Positions 42,835 to 52,168 of a stretch of 64,000 bases of DNA are shown piece by piece. The notes beneath the pieces are model-generated. The model was not told the DNA's origin and ran no database searches. It saw only the letters and a program-made list of their open reading frames with translations. This DNA is from SAR324 cluster bacterium (lineage in GTDB: Bacteria > SAR324 > XYD2-FULL-50-16 > JAERRU01), in assembly GCA_016735295.1 (NCBI GenBank), contig JAERRU010000009.1, positions 37,937 through 101,936 of the forward strand, written 5' to 3'. How positions within the stretch are numbered: position 1 is the stretch's first letter; each line of letters starts with the position of its first letter. The translations under genes were made by a program, and so were the position numbers.

Positions 42835-44616
42835 CTATTTAGTGAATTTAAGCCCCAATTCAACGATTTGTTTTTGATCAGCAGGATTTGGAGCGCCCGA
42901 CATGAGGCAAGCGGCTTGTTGAGTTTTTGGGAAGGCGATTACATCGCGAATAGAGTTAGCGTTAGTTAAACTCATTAGTAGTCTATCTAGACCTAATGCT
43001 ATTCCCCCGTGAGGAGGAGCTCCAAATTCTAGGGCATTTAATAAAAAACTAAATTTATCATTAGCCTCTCTATCAGATATCCCGATAATATCGAATATTT
43101 CCTGTTGCATTTTCTTATCGTGAATCCGTAAAGACCCCCCCCCTAGCTCAACGCCGTTCAAGGTTAAATCATACGCGTGCGATTTAATTTTGCTAAGATC
43201 GGCAGTTTTATATTTTTTGAGATCGGACAAGTGAGGTTTAGTAAATGGATGATGAACACTTTGCCATCTTTTCTCATCAGCATCATATTCTAATAGTGGA
43301 AAATCGGTAACCCAGCAAAAATTAAATTCATCATTATTTATCAAATCCAATTTTTTAGCGAGAACTGTTCGAAGAGCACCCAGCGACGCCTTAACTATTT
43401 TAACGTCATCTGCCACAAATAATAAAATATCTTTAGGTTGAGCTTTGGCCTTTTTATTAATCGCTTGTTTAATATTAGGTGCAATAAATTTAGCGATAGG
43501 TGAATGCCAATCTTCCTCGCCAACCTTGGCCCAGGCTAATCCTTTAGCTTTATATATTTTAACAAATTCAGTTAATTCATCTAAATCTTTGCGTGATAAT
43601 TTGTCGCTACCATTTGGCACTAAAATACAATTTACTAACCCTGTATCTTTTAGAGTGACGTCCTTGAACACTTTAAACTCTACTTCCTTAACCAAATCAG
43701 TGATATCTGTTAGTAGCAAATCAAATCTTAAATCGGGAGCGTCTGTGCCATAATTTTCTACCGCCTGTTGATAGGTTATCCTATTGAATGGTGTTTCTAG
43801 CTTTATTCCCTTGGCGGCTTGGAAAATGCTAGACATTAATTTTTCAGTTAAATCAATTATTTCATCTTCATTAAGGAAAGACATCTCAAGGTCTATTTGA
43901 GTGAATTCAGGTTGACGGTTGCCACGCAAATCCTCATCCCGAAAGCATTTAGTTATTTGAAAATAGCGATCAAATCCCGCTACCATCAATAATTGTTTAA
44001 ACATTTGGGGCGATTGTGGTAAAGCATAAAAATCTCCTTTTGCCAAACGAGAAGGCACCAAATAATCGCGAGCCCCTTCTGGTGTGGATTTATTTAGAAA
44101 GGGAGTTTCTATTTCATGAAAATTATGAGCACTCAAAAAATTTCGCACTACCTGATTAACTTTTGATCTTAATATTAAATTTTTTTGTAATTCAGGTCTT
44201 CTTAAATCGAGATATCTATATGTAAGGCGAGTTTTTTCGCTGGCTAAAGCCACGGCTTCTAATCCAAATGGCAGAGTTTCACTCTTATTTAAAATGGTAA
44301 TATCTTCCACTACTAGCTCAAATTTACCAGTTGGTATTTTGGCGTTAATAGTATCTAAAGTTCTATTTCTGATTGTCCCAATCACTTCCAAGCAAAATTC
44401 TGTCCTTACTTCATTGGCAATGTTATGCAGTTGTTTGTCAAGGTTAGAATCAAAAACTAGCTGGCAAATCCCTGTGACGTCTCTTAAGTCTATAAATATC
44501 ACCCCACCATGATCTCGGCGTGTATTTACCCACCCATAGAGTTTAATTTTTTTGGTTAACTCGCTTTGACTGACTTTGCCGCAATAAATTCGTTGGATTG
44601 ATTCTTTCTTGCTCAT
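42835..44616 (-). CDS. aspS: Aspartyl-tRNA synthetase
   Basis: A 593-residue class II synthetase of bacterial type with an N-terminal OB fold (LYGWVNTRRDHGGVIFIDLRD), motif 1 region, motif 2 FRDEDLRGNRQPEFTQIDLEM, the bacterial GAD insertion at about 290-410, and motif 3 GAPPHGGIALGLDRLLM. It charges tRNA-Asp, whose gene is 11 kb away. Whether it is discriminating or also charges tRNA-Asn cannot be decided here. It is convergent with corA. Confidence 0.97.
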   Translation of the reverse strand: MSKKESIQRIYCGKVSQSELTKKIKLYGWVNTRRDHGGVIFIDLRDVTGICQLVFDSNLDKQLHNIANEVRTEFCLEVIGTIRNRTLDTINAKIPTGKFELVVEDITILNKSETLPFGLEAVALASEKTRLTYRYLDLRRPELQKNLILRSKVNQVVRNFLSAHNFHEIETPFLNKSTPEGARDYLVPSRLAKGDFYALPQSPQMFKQLLMVAGFDRYFQITKCFRDEDLRGNRQPEFTQIDLEMSFLNEDEIIDLTEKLMSSIFQAAKGIKLETPFNRITYQQAVENYGTDAPDLRFDLLLTDITDLVKEVEFKVFKDVTLKDTGLVNCILVPNGSDKLSRKDLDELTEFVKIYKAKGLAWAKVGEEDWHSPIAKFIAPNIKQAINKKAKAQPKDILLFVADDVKIVKASLGALRTVLAKKLDLINNDEFNFCWVTDFPLLEYDADEKRWQSVHHPFTKPHLSDLKKYKTADLSKIKSHAYDLTLNGVELGGGSLRIHDKKMQQEIFDIIGISDREANDKFSFLLNALEFGAPPHGGIALGLDRLLMSLTNANSIRDVIAFPKTQQAACLMSGAPNPADQKQIVELGLKFTK

Positions 44617-44650
44617 TAGTTATTTTTCAAATAATTATAAAATTTAGTTA

Positions 44651-45310
44651 TTATCTTTTATCACCTCCAATGGGTTTAATCAATAATGCATCAGGTATGG
44701 TTAATTTTACTATCGCTAGTTGCCAACTCGCATTTTTAGCATTTTCCATGGATATTTCGTGAGGATAATAAAATTCATTATTTTTAATCCATTTCTCTAA
44801 ATGAAAGACAAGCTCCCCTTGGGTATCGCTCCAAATACTAGGCCAATCATTTTGCCAAGAAATCTCCATTTGGTTATCAGCCAAGCTTGGCAGGCCTAGC
44901 AATATTGCTCTAATAGAAGTGAGGTTTAGAGGAAATAAATAATCTTTGGCTATTTGGTTCGAGGGATGTGTGACGATTTTTTTTATTTGATAGTCATAAA
45001 TCCTCAATTCCTCATCGTTAAGATAGGCGGCCCAAACCAAACCTTTAAAAGCTGCAAAAATTTTGATTTGAAAGCTATTATCATTTAGGGCGAGAGTGCA
45101 GCGAAATTTTTGAGTTATGCTATCAGATTTTATTTTTATCAAACAATTAGCTTGATAATTTTGGGCTGATGATTGCTCCAAATTTCTCTCAATATTAGCA
45201 TCAAAATATGTGGGGGTGCTCATTCTTTCATGGCGACTACACCCCATAGATACGCTTAGCAGAGTTAGCAAAAAAAAGGTTATTTTTACTGAGGGTAAGC
45301 TACTAATCAT
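44651..45310 (-). CDS. LolB/DUF4292-like outer-membrane lipoprotein
   Basis: A 219-residue protein with a lipoprotein signal ending SVSMGC (lipobox, Cys24). The mature part has the pattern of LolB-type half-barrels: CLIKIKSDSITQKFRCTLALNDNSFQIKIFAAFKGLVWAAYL, LTSIRAILLGLPSL and LVFHLEKWIKNNEFYYPHEI. LolB inserts lipoproteins into the outer membrane. The family is diverse, so LolB itself is not certain. Its start overlaps the lytic transglycosylase gene by 8 bp. Confidence 0.6.
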   Translation of the reverse strand: MISSLPSVKITFFLLTLLSVSMGCSRHERMSTPTYFDANIERNLEQSSAQNYQANCLIKIKSDSITQKFRCTLALNDNSFQIKIFAAFKGLVWAAYLNDEELRIYDYQIKKIVTHPSNQIAKDYLFPLNLTSIRAILLGLPSLADNQMEISWQNDWPSIWSDTQGELVFHLEKWIKNNEFYYPHEISMENAKNASWQLAIVKLTIPDALLIKPIGGDKR

Positions 45311-47372
45311 GGTGTTGATAGATTATTTCATAGGCAAAATAGGAGCGAAGAACTTTTTTTACGTAGCGTCTAGTTTCTCCAAATGGAATCATTTCAATAA
45401 AAATATCTGTATCGGTAGTTTTATATTTTTTCATCCATTTTTTTACATTACGAGGGCCAGCATTATAGCCAGCTATCGTATAAACTAAATGTCCATCAAA
45501 AGTTTTTAGGAGCTTTTTTAGATAATAGGTGCCTAATAAAATATTATTATCAGGTATATTAAAGTCTTGTTTTTTTATATTAGCCTTGAGTTGATTAGAC
45601 ATTTGTTTAGCGGTTCCGTGCATAAGTTGCATCAATCCGGTAGCCCCTACTGTGGAGGTGGCTAGGTGATTATAATGAGATTCTTCGCGCATTATGGCAT
45701 AAACTAAACTCACGGGAACAGAAAAATTTTTGGCGGTGGTGGCAACGATTTTTTGAAAAGCTAGGGGATAAATGCTCTCCAAAAAAGATAGATGAAATAA
45801 TTCTTTATCTAATGATTTCACCTTCAACACAGAAAAATATAAATTTTGACTTAAATAATAAAGTTTATCTTGATTAAAACTATCAGCAATAGTTTTTAGG
45901 TAGCCTAAATCTTTTGATTTACTAAAATCATGTTTCAAAAATAATTCCGCCACTCGATGTTCAGAAAAATCAGTGGTAATTCTGATAAATTCGATAAATT
46001 GCAAAGTATCTTTATCGGGAATCTTGTCGGCTAAAGGTAGCGGTGATTTTTTTAGTAAGGATTCCTTGTAATAATCAAATTCATTATTAACTATGCTCCT
46101 AAGGCCATAATATTGATTAGAAAATTGATGATAACAATTAATCGCCGATTTTTCTTTAATATCAATTAGTTCGTTAGCTTTATTATGTATCCAATAGCAA
46201 AAATGAGAATCGAGAGCTTCTGAGTTAAATTTATGTTTTTTATACCAAACATAGAGTTTATTAGTAACAGGCTTATTTTTTGTGATGATAGCACTAAATA
46301 ATTTTTGCCATTGCAGCTGTTCTAAATCATCAATTTTAATGTGTTTGATATTTATCTTATTTAATACTATTAAAGCGGCTTTTAAATCTTGTTTCCAAAA
46401 GAAAAGATAATTACCAAGCACTAAATAAACATATCCTTTTGTGCTATGAGAAACTTTGCTAGCTTGCAGATCATTAGCGTATTTATATGCTTTTTCCAGA
46501 TAGCCTTTTTTCACCAGGCTAGAGATATATAGGCTATGGATTTCTCGAGGAAAAAACTTAAATAGTGTTTTATTTTCTTTCTTAGATAAATAATTTAGTA
46601 AACTAGTATGATGATTAGCGGCCGATAAACTCTGCACATAGTATTTCATCAAGGTGGCGGGATATTTTTTTTGTTTTTTAAATTTTTTGATGATTGGTGG
46701 AGCCGTTTTGATTAGGCTAGAAAATCTATTTTTTTGTAATCTAATCAAGAAATATTTTTCCCAGTCAGCGAGACTAGCCTGGTTAACGATTCGGTTAAAT
46801 TTAGTGCGTAATTTTTTAGGCAATGAGGAAGAAATATTACTACTGTATGAGCGAAACCATAAATTTTTGAGTAATTTATTAACATCAGTGGAGGCAGTTA
46901 GCTTTTTTAGATATAGGGATATCAGTTTTTTATTAGCAAATAATTCTGGAAAAACTTTAAGTAGTTGATTAATATCAGCGGTTAAAAATATTTTTGGGTG
47001 CTTTTTTTGGGCTAAACTTGCCCCTATAACCTTAACAATCAAATTTTTAATAAAAGGATATTTAATATCTTGGCTAGCGCTAATAAAGTTTTGCCAATCA
47101 TTTAAATGCCAATAGCAAAGAGCTTTATTGTAGAGTATTAATTGCTTGGTGGAGTCTTTTTTAATTTCTATTACTTCTAGTAAATCACAAGATTTTTGAT
47201 AATTCTTTTTTTTAAAATCTAATTTAGCCTGATAAAATTTTTCGATCTGGAAAAGCCTAAAACCATCATTTTTCAGATAATCAGCCGCTACAAAACTATC
47301 AGCTCTGGTTAGATGGGTGCAGTTGGCTAAAATTAATACAATTAACGACCCAATAAAGGCACTTTTTCCCAT
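45303..47372 (-). CDS. slt: Soluble lytic murein transglycosylase
   Basis: A 689-residue exported protein with an N-terminal signal, a long helical superhelix (about 40-520) of the Slt70 kind, and a C-terminal lysozyme-like domain: catalytic Glu in YAIMREESHYNH, ATSTVGATGLMQLM, YYLKKLL and TIAGYNAGPRNVKKWM. It cuts peptidoglycan glycan strands to anhydro-muropeptides, the substrates that NagZ later processes. It is the first gene of an slt-lolB pair. Confidence 0.92.
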   Translation of the reverse strand: MGKSAFIGSLIVLILANCTHLTRADSFVAADYLKNDGFRLFQIEKFYQAKLDFKKKNYQKSCDLLEVIEIKKDSTKQLILYNKALCYWHLNDWQNFISASQDIKYPFIKNLIVKVIGASLAQKKHPKIFLTADINQLLKVFPELFANKKLISLYLKKLTASTDVNKLLKNLWFRSYSSNISSSLPKKLRTKFNRIVNQASLADWEKYFLIRLQKNRFSSLIKTAPPIIKKFKKQKKYPATLMKYYVQSLSAANHHTSLLNYLSKKENKTLFKFFPREIHSLYISSLVKKGYLEKAYKYANDLQASKVSHSTKGYVYLVLGNYLFFWKQDLKAALIVLNKINIKHIKIDDLEQLQWQKLFSAIITKNKPVTNKLYVWYKKHKFNSEALDSHFCYWIHNKANELIDIKEKSAINCYHQFSNQYYGLRSIVNNEFDYYKESLLKKSPLPLADKIPDKDTLQFIEFIRITTDFSEHRVAELFLKHDFSKSKDLGYLKTIADSFNQDKLYYLSQNLYFSVLKVKSLDKELFHLSFLESIYPLAFQKIVATTAKNFSVPVSLVYAIMREESHYNHLATSTVGATGLMQLMHGTAKQMSNQLKANIKKQDFNIPDNNILLGTYYLKKLLKTFDGHLVYTIAGYNAGPRNVKKWMKKYKTTDTDIFIEMIPFGETRRYVKKVLRSYFAYEIIYQHHD

Positions 47373-47696
47373 TTTAAATTATATAATGCTCTGTGGTTGT
47401 GATTTTAAAATAGCTTTTAAAGATAATAATTATTTTTTACAGTGATAATATGAAATGTGCCGTTAAAGTAGATAGGTGATAAATTGTGGAAATCGGCTTA
47501 AATATACAAATATTCCCACTCTATAGGCATCAAAATTCAAGTATAAACTTAGATATTAGCTATCAAGTACTGCAATTTGAAAGCCAAGGGGACACATAGT
47601 ATTATTTAAAAATATAGACTCGTCTTATATTTTGTAAGGGTATAAAAAATTAAATACTAGCGAGTTTTATATAAGAGATTATCAGCTAATATAATA
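47373..47696. other. Non-coding gap upstream of slt
   Basis: A 324-bp A+T-rich stretch between the hom stop and the slt start. I see no ORF, structured RNA or strong terminator. It presumably holds the slt promoter. Confidence 0.6.
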
Positions 47697-49022
47697 CTAA
47701 ATATTTTTTTCTATTCTCAAGTGCACAGGAGAGATGCAAGAAAAGTCTTCAGCATCAATTTGGGCGATAGATTTTTTAATATTCACATCTTTAGCCCTAT
47801 GAGTGATGACAATCAAATCAATTAAATGTTGATTATCATTAATAGATGATTCTTGCTGAAGAATTTTACTAATACTGATTTCATTAGCACTAATAATTTT
47901 AGCAACTTTGCTAAGCACGCCAATAGAGTCTTTAACCGTTAGTCTTAGGTAGTGCTCATGCTTTAATTCAGTAACTGCCAACAGCTCCCCTTTCTGGAAG
48001 TTATAAGCTGTTTGCGGAAAATGACGCATTTTAGCTGATTCAACAAAAGTTAAATTGCTCACCACATCTATAAGATCAGAAACCACCGCCACCGCCGTGG
48101 GATGAGCCCCGGCCCCTTCACCATAAAGCAAAGAATCGCCTAAAAAATCACCCCGAATCAAAGCGGCATTATAAACACCTCGCACAGGTGCTAGCGAGCT
48201 AGATTCTTTTATCATAGTAGGATGCACGGCAATGTGATGCTCGTTAGAATCAGTTTTTTTGGCTATTCCTAATAATTTAACGACATAACCCAAACTTTTA
48301 GCATAAATTAAATCTTTCTTTGTGATGCGTTCAATGCCTTCTTTATCTATTTTCGTAAATTTAAAAGCACGGTGAAAAGCTAAATTAGCAATTATATTAA
48401 TCTTATGGGCAGTATCAGTTCCATCTATATCCATAGTAGGATCAGGTTCAGCGTAACCTTTTGTGATGGCTAACTTTAAGGCCTCAGCAAAATCAAGTTG
48501 TTCTTGCTCCATGGTGCTTAAAATATAGTTTGCCGTACCGTTTATGATAGTCGCGACCAAAGATATTTGCTCAGGCATAAAGCTTTCCTTTATCACTTTA
48601 ACTATGGGTAAAGAACCACCTACACACGCTTCGAAGCCTATTAGGCTATTATGTTGCTTAAATAAAGGCCAAACTTGCTCACCTTTTTCTGCGATTAAAG
48701 CCTTATTGGCAGTAATAAATCCTTTTTTATGAGACAAAGTATTTTTCAACGCCTGTAAAGCTAATGATATATCTCCCGATAGCTCAATAACCACATCAAT
48801 ATCAGGATCTTCAGTAACAAAATCAGGATTAGTCGATAGTTCAATAGAATCAGTGCAGGGGGGGCGTTTTTTGCTTAAAGAGCTTACTACGGCTTTTTTG
48901 ATAATAAAATTTAGGTTAGTTTTATCAAAAATTAATTTTTTATGAGCAGTAAGGAGGTCGATAAAGCCTATTCCCACCGTGCCTAAGCCTATTAAGCCCA
49001 AATTAATATTTTTTTTAACCAT
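47697..49022 (-). CDS. hom: Homoserine dehydrogenase
   Basis: A 441-residue monofunctional enzyme. NAD(P)-binding LGLIGLGTVGIGF at the start, the VITANKALIAEKG-type segment (GFITANKALIA), GGSLPIVKVIKES, INGTANYILSTM, EPDPTMDIDGTDTAHKINI and a C-terminal ACT domain (LRLTVKDSIGVLSKVAKII) for allosteric control, probably by threonine. It feeds threonine and methionine synthesis. It lies 35 bp downstream of the PhoH-like gene. Confidence 0.96.
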   Translation of the reverse strand: MVKKNINLGLIGLGTVGIGFIDLLTAHKKLIFDKTNLNFIIKKAVVSSLSKKRPPCTDSIELSTNPDFVTEDPDIDVVIELSGDISLALQALKNTLSHKKGFITANKALIAEKGEQVWPLFKQHNSLIGFEACVGGSLPIVKVIKESFMPEQISLVATIINGTANYILSTMEQEQLDFAEALKLAITKGYAEPDPTMDIDGTDTAHKINIIANLAFHRAFKFTKIDKEGIERITKKDLIYAKSLGYVVKLLGIAKKTDSNEHHIAVHPTMIKESSSLAPVRGVYNAALIRGDFLGDSLLYGEGAGAHPTAVAVVSDLIDVVSNLTFVESAKMRHFPQTAYNFQKGELLAVTELKHEHYLRLTVKDSIGVLSKVAKIISANEISISKILQQESSINDNQHLIDLIVITHRAKDVNIKKSIAQIDAEDFSCISPVHLRIEKNI

Positions 49023-49057
49023 TAAATTAAATCGATAAGTATTTTTTATTATTTGTA

Positions 49058-50392
49058 TTATAAAATGTTGGCAGCTAATTCAGCAAGTCGTGAGCGCTCT
49101 CCTTTGATAAGGGTAACATGTGCGGCAAAATCATAGGTTTTAAATTTTTCTATAACATAAGTTAACCCGTTAGATATAGAATCTGTGTAAGGATTATCAA
49201 TTTGATAAGGGTCTCCGGTTAATACTAACTTGGTATTATGACCGATTCTGGTGATGATAGTTTTAATTTCATGGGCTGTCAAATTTTGAGCTTCATCAAC
49301 AATCATAAATCTGTTGGGAATAGATCGACCTCTGATATAGGTTAAGGCTTCTAGTTCTAATAATCCTCTTGATAAAATTTGTTTTAATCCACCTAGTCTA
49401 GAGTGCTTGTGGTGGCGGGAGCTAAACAAAAATTCTAGATTATCAAAAATCGGCTTCATCCAAGGGATAATTTTTTCTTCCATATCGCCAGGTAAAGAGC
49501 CTAAATCTTTTCCTAAAGGAACGATAGGGCGAGCAACCAAAATTTTTCGATTATCAGCAGGAAGCGACAAAACCTCTAAAGCCGTAGCAAGGGCTAATAG
49601 AGTTTTGCCAGTGCCAGCTTTGCCCGCTAACACCACAATATCAATACTATTATCTAACAACACATCTAAAGCCGCTAGTTGCTCTAGATTTCGTGGGGTG
49701 ATATTCCAGATATTATCATCAAAATGAGGAATTTTTTTTAAGTAATTAGCTCGCTTAATATAACGACAGATAGTATTTTCTTGATTAACAATTTTAACAT
49801 GTTGATTGGCATAAAAGCTATGGTCATGGTTATTTAGGGAGATATGATCAAATTGAATAAAATCCTTTAAATCATCATCAGACAAGTTAATTTCAGCCAA
49901 TTCTTCATAAACCTCATCGGCAATAGCTTTCTTGCCTTGGTAGCTAGTAGCATCAATAGCGTGGGTAGCCGCTCTTAATCTTAAATTAACATTGTTGGTG
50001 ATTAGCACTATCTTATTATCAATAAAGGCTTGCTTAATGCTAAGTGCACTTGACAAAATTTGGTTAGATGCCTTTTTCATATCAGCAAAAACCGACATTT
50101 TTTGATTTATATTAGTATCTAGCCATATTTTTAAAGTAGATCCATTGCCCAGGCTAATGCCTTGTTCACTAAAATTTCCCTTTACTCTAAAACTATCTAG
50201 CCTATTAGTTATGCTCCTAGCGTGGCGACCTGTTTCATTTATATGGCGTTTCAGGAGGTCAAGTTCTTCAATTACTGAAATAGGAATGATGATAGTTGAT
50301 TTTGGATAATCGTATATGCTATCAGGATTTGTGGTTAAAACATTGGTATCTAGGATATAGATAGTTTTATTGGTAATTTTTTTAACAGGCAT
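49058..50392 (-). CDS. PIN domain-PhoH ATPase (PhoH2/YlaK type)
   Basis: A 444-residue protein. Residues 10-150 are a PIN nuclease domain (ILDTNVLTTNP; SVIEELDLLKR; ITNNVNLRLRA). Residues about 225-440 are a PhoH AAA-like ATPase with Walker A VVLAGKAGTGKTLLALA and Walker B FMIVDEAQNLTAHEIKTII. PhoH2 proteins unwind and cleave RNA. This one is free-standing, without the antitoxin gene seen in some phoAT pairs. It is upstream of hom. Confidence 0.92.
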   Translation of the reverse strand: MPVKKITNKTIYILDTNVLTTNPDSIYDYPKSTIIIPISVIEELDLLKRHINETGRHARSITNRLDSFRVKGNFSEQGISLGNGSTLKIWLDTNINQKMSVFADMKKASNQILSSALSIKQAFIDNKIVLITNNVNLRLRAATHAIDATSYQGKKAIADEVYEELAEINLSDDDLKDFIQFDHISLNNHDHSFYANQHVKIVNQENTICRYIKRANYLKKIPHFDDNIWNITPRNLEQLAALDVLLDNSIDIVVLAGKAGTGKTLLALATALEVLSLPADNRKILVARPIVPLGKDLGSLPGDMEEKIIPWMKPIFDNLEFLFSSRHHKHSRLGGLKQILSRGLLELEALTYIRGRSIPNRFMIVDEAQNLTAHEIKTIITRIGHNTKLVLTGDPYQIDNPYTDSISNGLTYVIEKFKTYDFAAHVTLIKGERSRLAELAANIL

Positions 50393-50566
50393 TAATTAGT
50401 ATATTAGAAATATTAAGCTGGTTTAATTTTGATGATTCGTTTACTGTGCATCACCAAACAAATTAAATGATGAGATATTTTTTTGTTAGTATAATAAAGC
50501 GAAATGAGGTGTTATCGCAATGATAAAATACATATAACGGTATATTTTAAAATATTAGCCTTGATA

Positions 50567-51646
50567 ATGAACAAAGCAGCCTTAATAATTTTTATACCGG
50601 TGCTCTTAGTTGCGTGTAGTTCTGCACGCACTGGTGAGCTAGGTGGAGAAGATGTGTTAAATGCAATGAATGATGGCACTAGTTCATTTTATGAAAAAGA
50701 TTATGAAAATTCGTTAAAACATTTTCATGTGGCGGCTGAAATGATAAATCAAATATGGGCACATACTGATGACGCTAAAAAAGCGGGCTCTCTTTGGTAT
50801 AATGAGCAGACAAAAAATTTTAAAGGTGAGCCATACGAAAGAATGATGGTATTTTATTATTTAGGACTAATCTATTTAATAAATGAAGACTATGGAAATG
50901 CTCAGGCATCTTTTAAACAGGCCTTATTGCAAAAGGCGATTAACAGCAATCTAGATCGAGATAATAGAGTAGAATTTAAACTAGGTGTTTTATTAGCAGG
51001 TCTGTCGCTTCATTATTTGGGGAGCAAGGGAGCAGCGAATAATCTTTTTAATGAATATACTATAAATAGAGATTTACCATTTGATAAAGATAAAATCCCC
51101 AATACAATATTAATCATAGAAACTGGTTTTGGTCCTAGAAAAGAGGTTAATAATCAACAAACAAATGTAGTTTACGTCGCTCAAGAGCAATATCAACCTG
51201 GAATGAGTTTTTCGATCGGGGAGATTATTAAATCTGGTGATGATATATTAACTGAAGTTATGTATGACCACGCCATGGATAGAGGGATAAGAGAAGCGGA
51301 TAGATACAATACATCAAAAAGGAGCACAAAGCACTTTACCAATGATATAGGAAATACTTTAATTGATGTAGGTGCCAGAACAGATGATAATGACGCAGGA
51401 TCAATATTTATTATGGCAGGGCTTATTAGTAAAATTATTTCAGAAAATATTTTATATCAAGCTGATATTAGGCAATGGGAAAATTTACCAGGTAGCATAC
51501 ACACAGCTTTTTTGCTACTTGAAGAAGGGGATTATCACCTTAAAATAACCGATGAGCAAACATTAGCTTTGCTAGGTAATATAGAATTAACGATAAGTGA
51601 CGCTAATAAATTAAATGTGGTATGGTTAACTACAACTAAACGGTAA
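50567..51646 (+). CDS. TPR-like outer-membrane lipoprotein
   Basis: I place the start at the internal ATG at 50567 rather than 50504, because the protein then begins directly with a lipoprotein signal (MNKAALIIFIPVLLVAC) whose Cys is at residue 17. The mature part has TPR-like helices: GTSSFYEKDYENSLKHFHVAAEM and YYLGLIYLINEDYGNAQASFKQALL. The C-terminal half is beta-rich and not recognised. No enzymatic motif. It is 6 bp from msrB and may be cotranscribed with it. Confidence 0.75.
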   Translation: MNKAALIIFIPVLLVACSSARTGELGGEDVLNAMNDGTSSFYEKDYENSLKHFHVAAEMINQIWAHTDDAKKAGSLWYNEQTKNFKGEPYERMMVFYYLGLIYLINEDYGNAQASFKQALLQKAINSNLDRDNRVEFKLGVLLAGLSLHYLGSKGAANNLFNEYTINRDLPFDKDKIPNTILIIETGFGPRKEVNNQQTNVVYVAQEQYQPGMSFSIGEIIKSGDDILTEVMYDHAMDRGIREADRYNTSKRSTKHFTNDIGNTLIDVGARTDDNDAGSIFIMAGLISKIISENILYQADIRQWENLPGSIHTAFLLLEEGDYHLKITDEQTLALLGNIELTISDANKLNVVWLTTTKR

Positions 51647-51652
51647 TTACAG

Positions 51653-52087
51653 ATGTTAAAAAATTTATTTAAAAAAAAGAAAGTGGCAAAAGATTTTCCT
51701 ATTAAAAAAACGGATAAAGAGTGGAAAGAAAAGCTAAGTGATCTAGAATATAGTGTCACTAGGCAAAAATCCACTGAGCCCCCTTTTAGCGGAGATTATG
51801 TAAATTTAAACGATAAAGGAATTTATAATTGTCGTTGTTGTGAGGCTCCTTTATTTGATTATAGTGCTAAATTTAATTCTCATACTGGCTGGCCGAGTTT
51901 TAACACCCCGATCATAGAAGGTGCGGTAGCTAGCGAAGATGATTATAGCCTTATTGCAAAACGTACCGAGGTTTTGTGTGCTAATTGCGGAGCTCATTTA
52001 GGGCATGTATTCTCTGATGGCCCAAAATCTACTGGGCTGCGTTACTGCATAAATTCAGTTTCTTTGCTATTTAAAAAACAAGATTAG
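51653..52087 (+). CDS. msrB: Peptide methionine-R-sulfoxide reductase
   Basis: A 144-residue protein. TEPPFSGDYVNLNDKGIYNCRCCEAPLF, SHTGWPSF, the second zinc pair in VLCANCGAHLGHVFSDGP, and the catalytic Cys in GLRYCINSVSL. The zinc site CxxC pairs are complete. It repairs methionine-R-sulfoxide in proteins. The N-terminus is short and basic with no signal, so it is cytoplasmic. Confidence 0.95.
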   Translation: MLKNLFKKKKVAKDFPIKKTDKEWKEKLSDLEYSVTRQKSTEPPFSGDYVNLNDKGIYNCRCCEAPLFDYSAKFNSHTGWPSFNTPIIEGAVASEDDYSLIAKRTEVLCANCGAHLGHVFSDGPKSTGLRYCINSVSLLFKKQD

Positions 52088-52168
52088 GCGATAGTTATTA
52101 ATAGTCGGCAATGTTTAGCAATATTTAATTTGCCAACTTGCCAACTTGTTAACCATTCATTAGCTCGC

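Noticed and set aside
50504-50566. Upstream start of the TPR lipoprotein given in the ORF track
   Set aside because: It would put 21 polar residues before a perfect lipoprotein signal; the internal ATG at 50567 gives a standard N-terminus.
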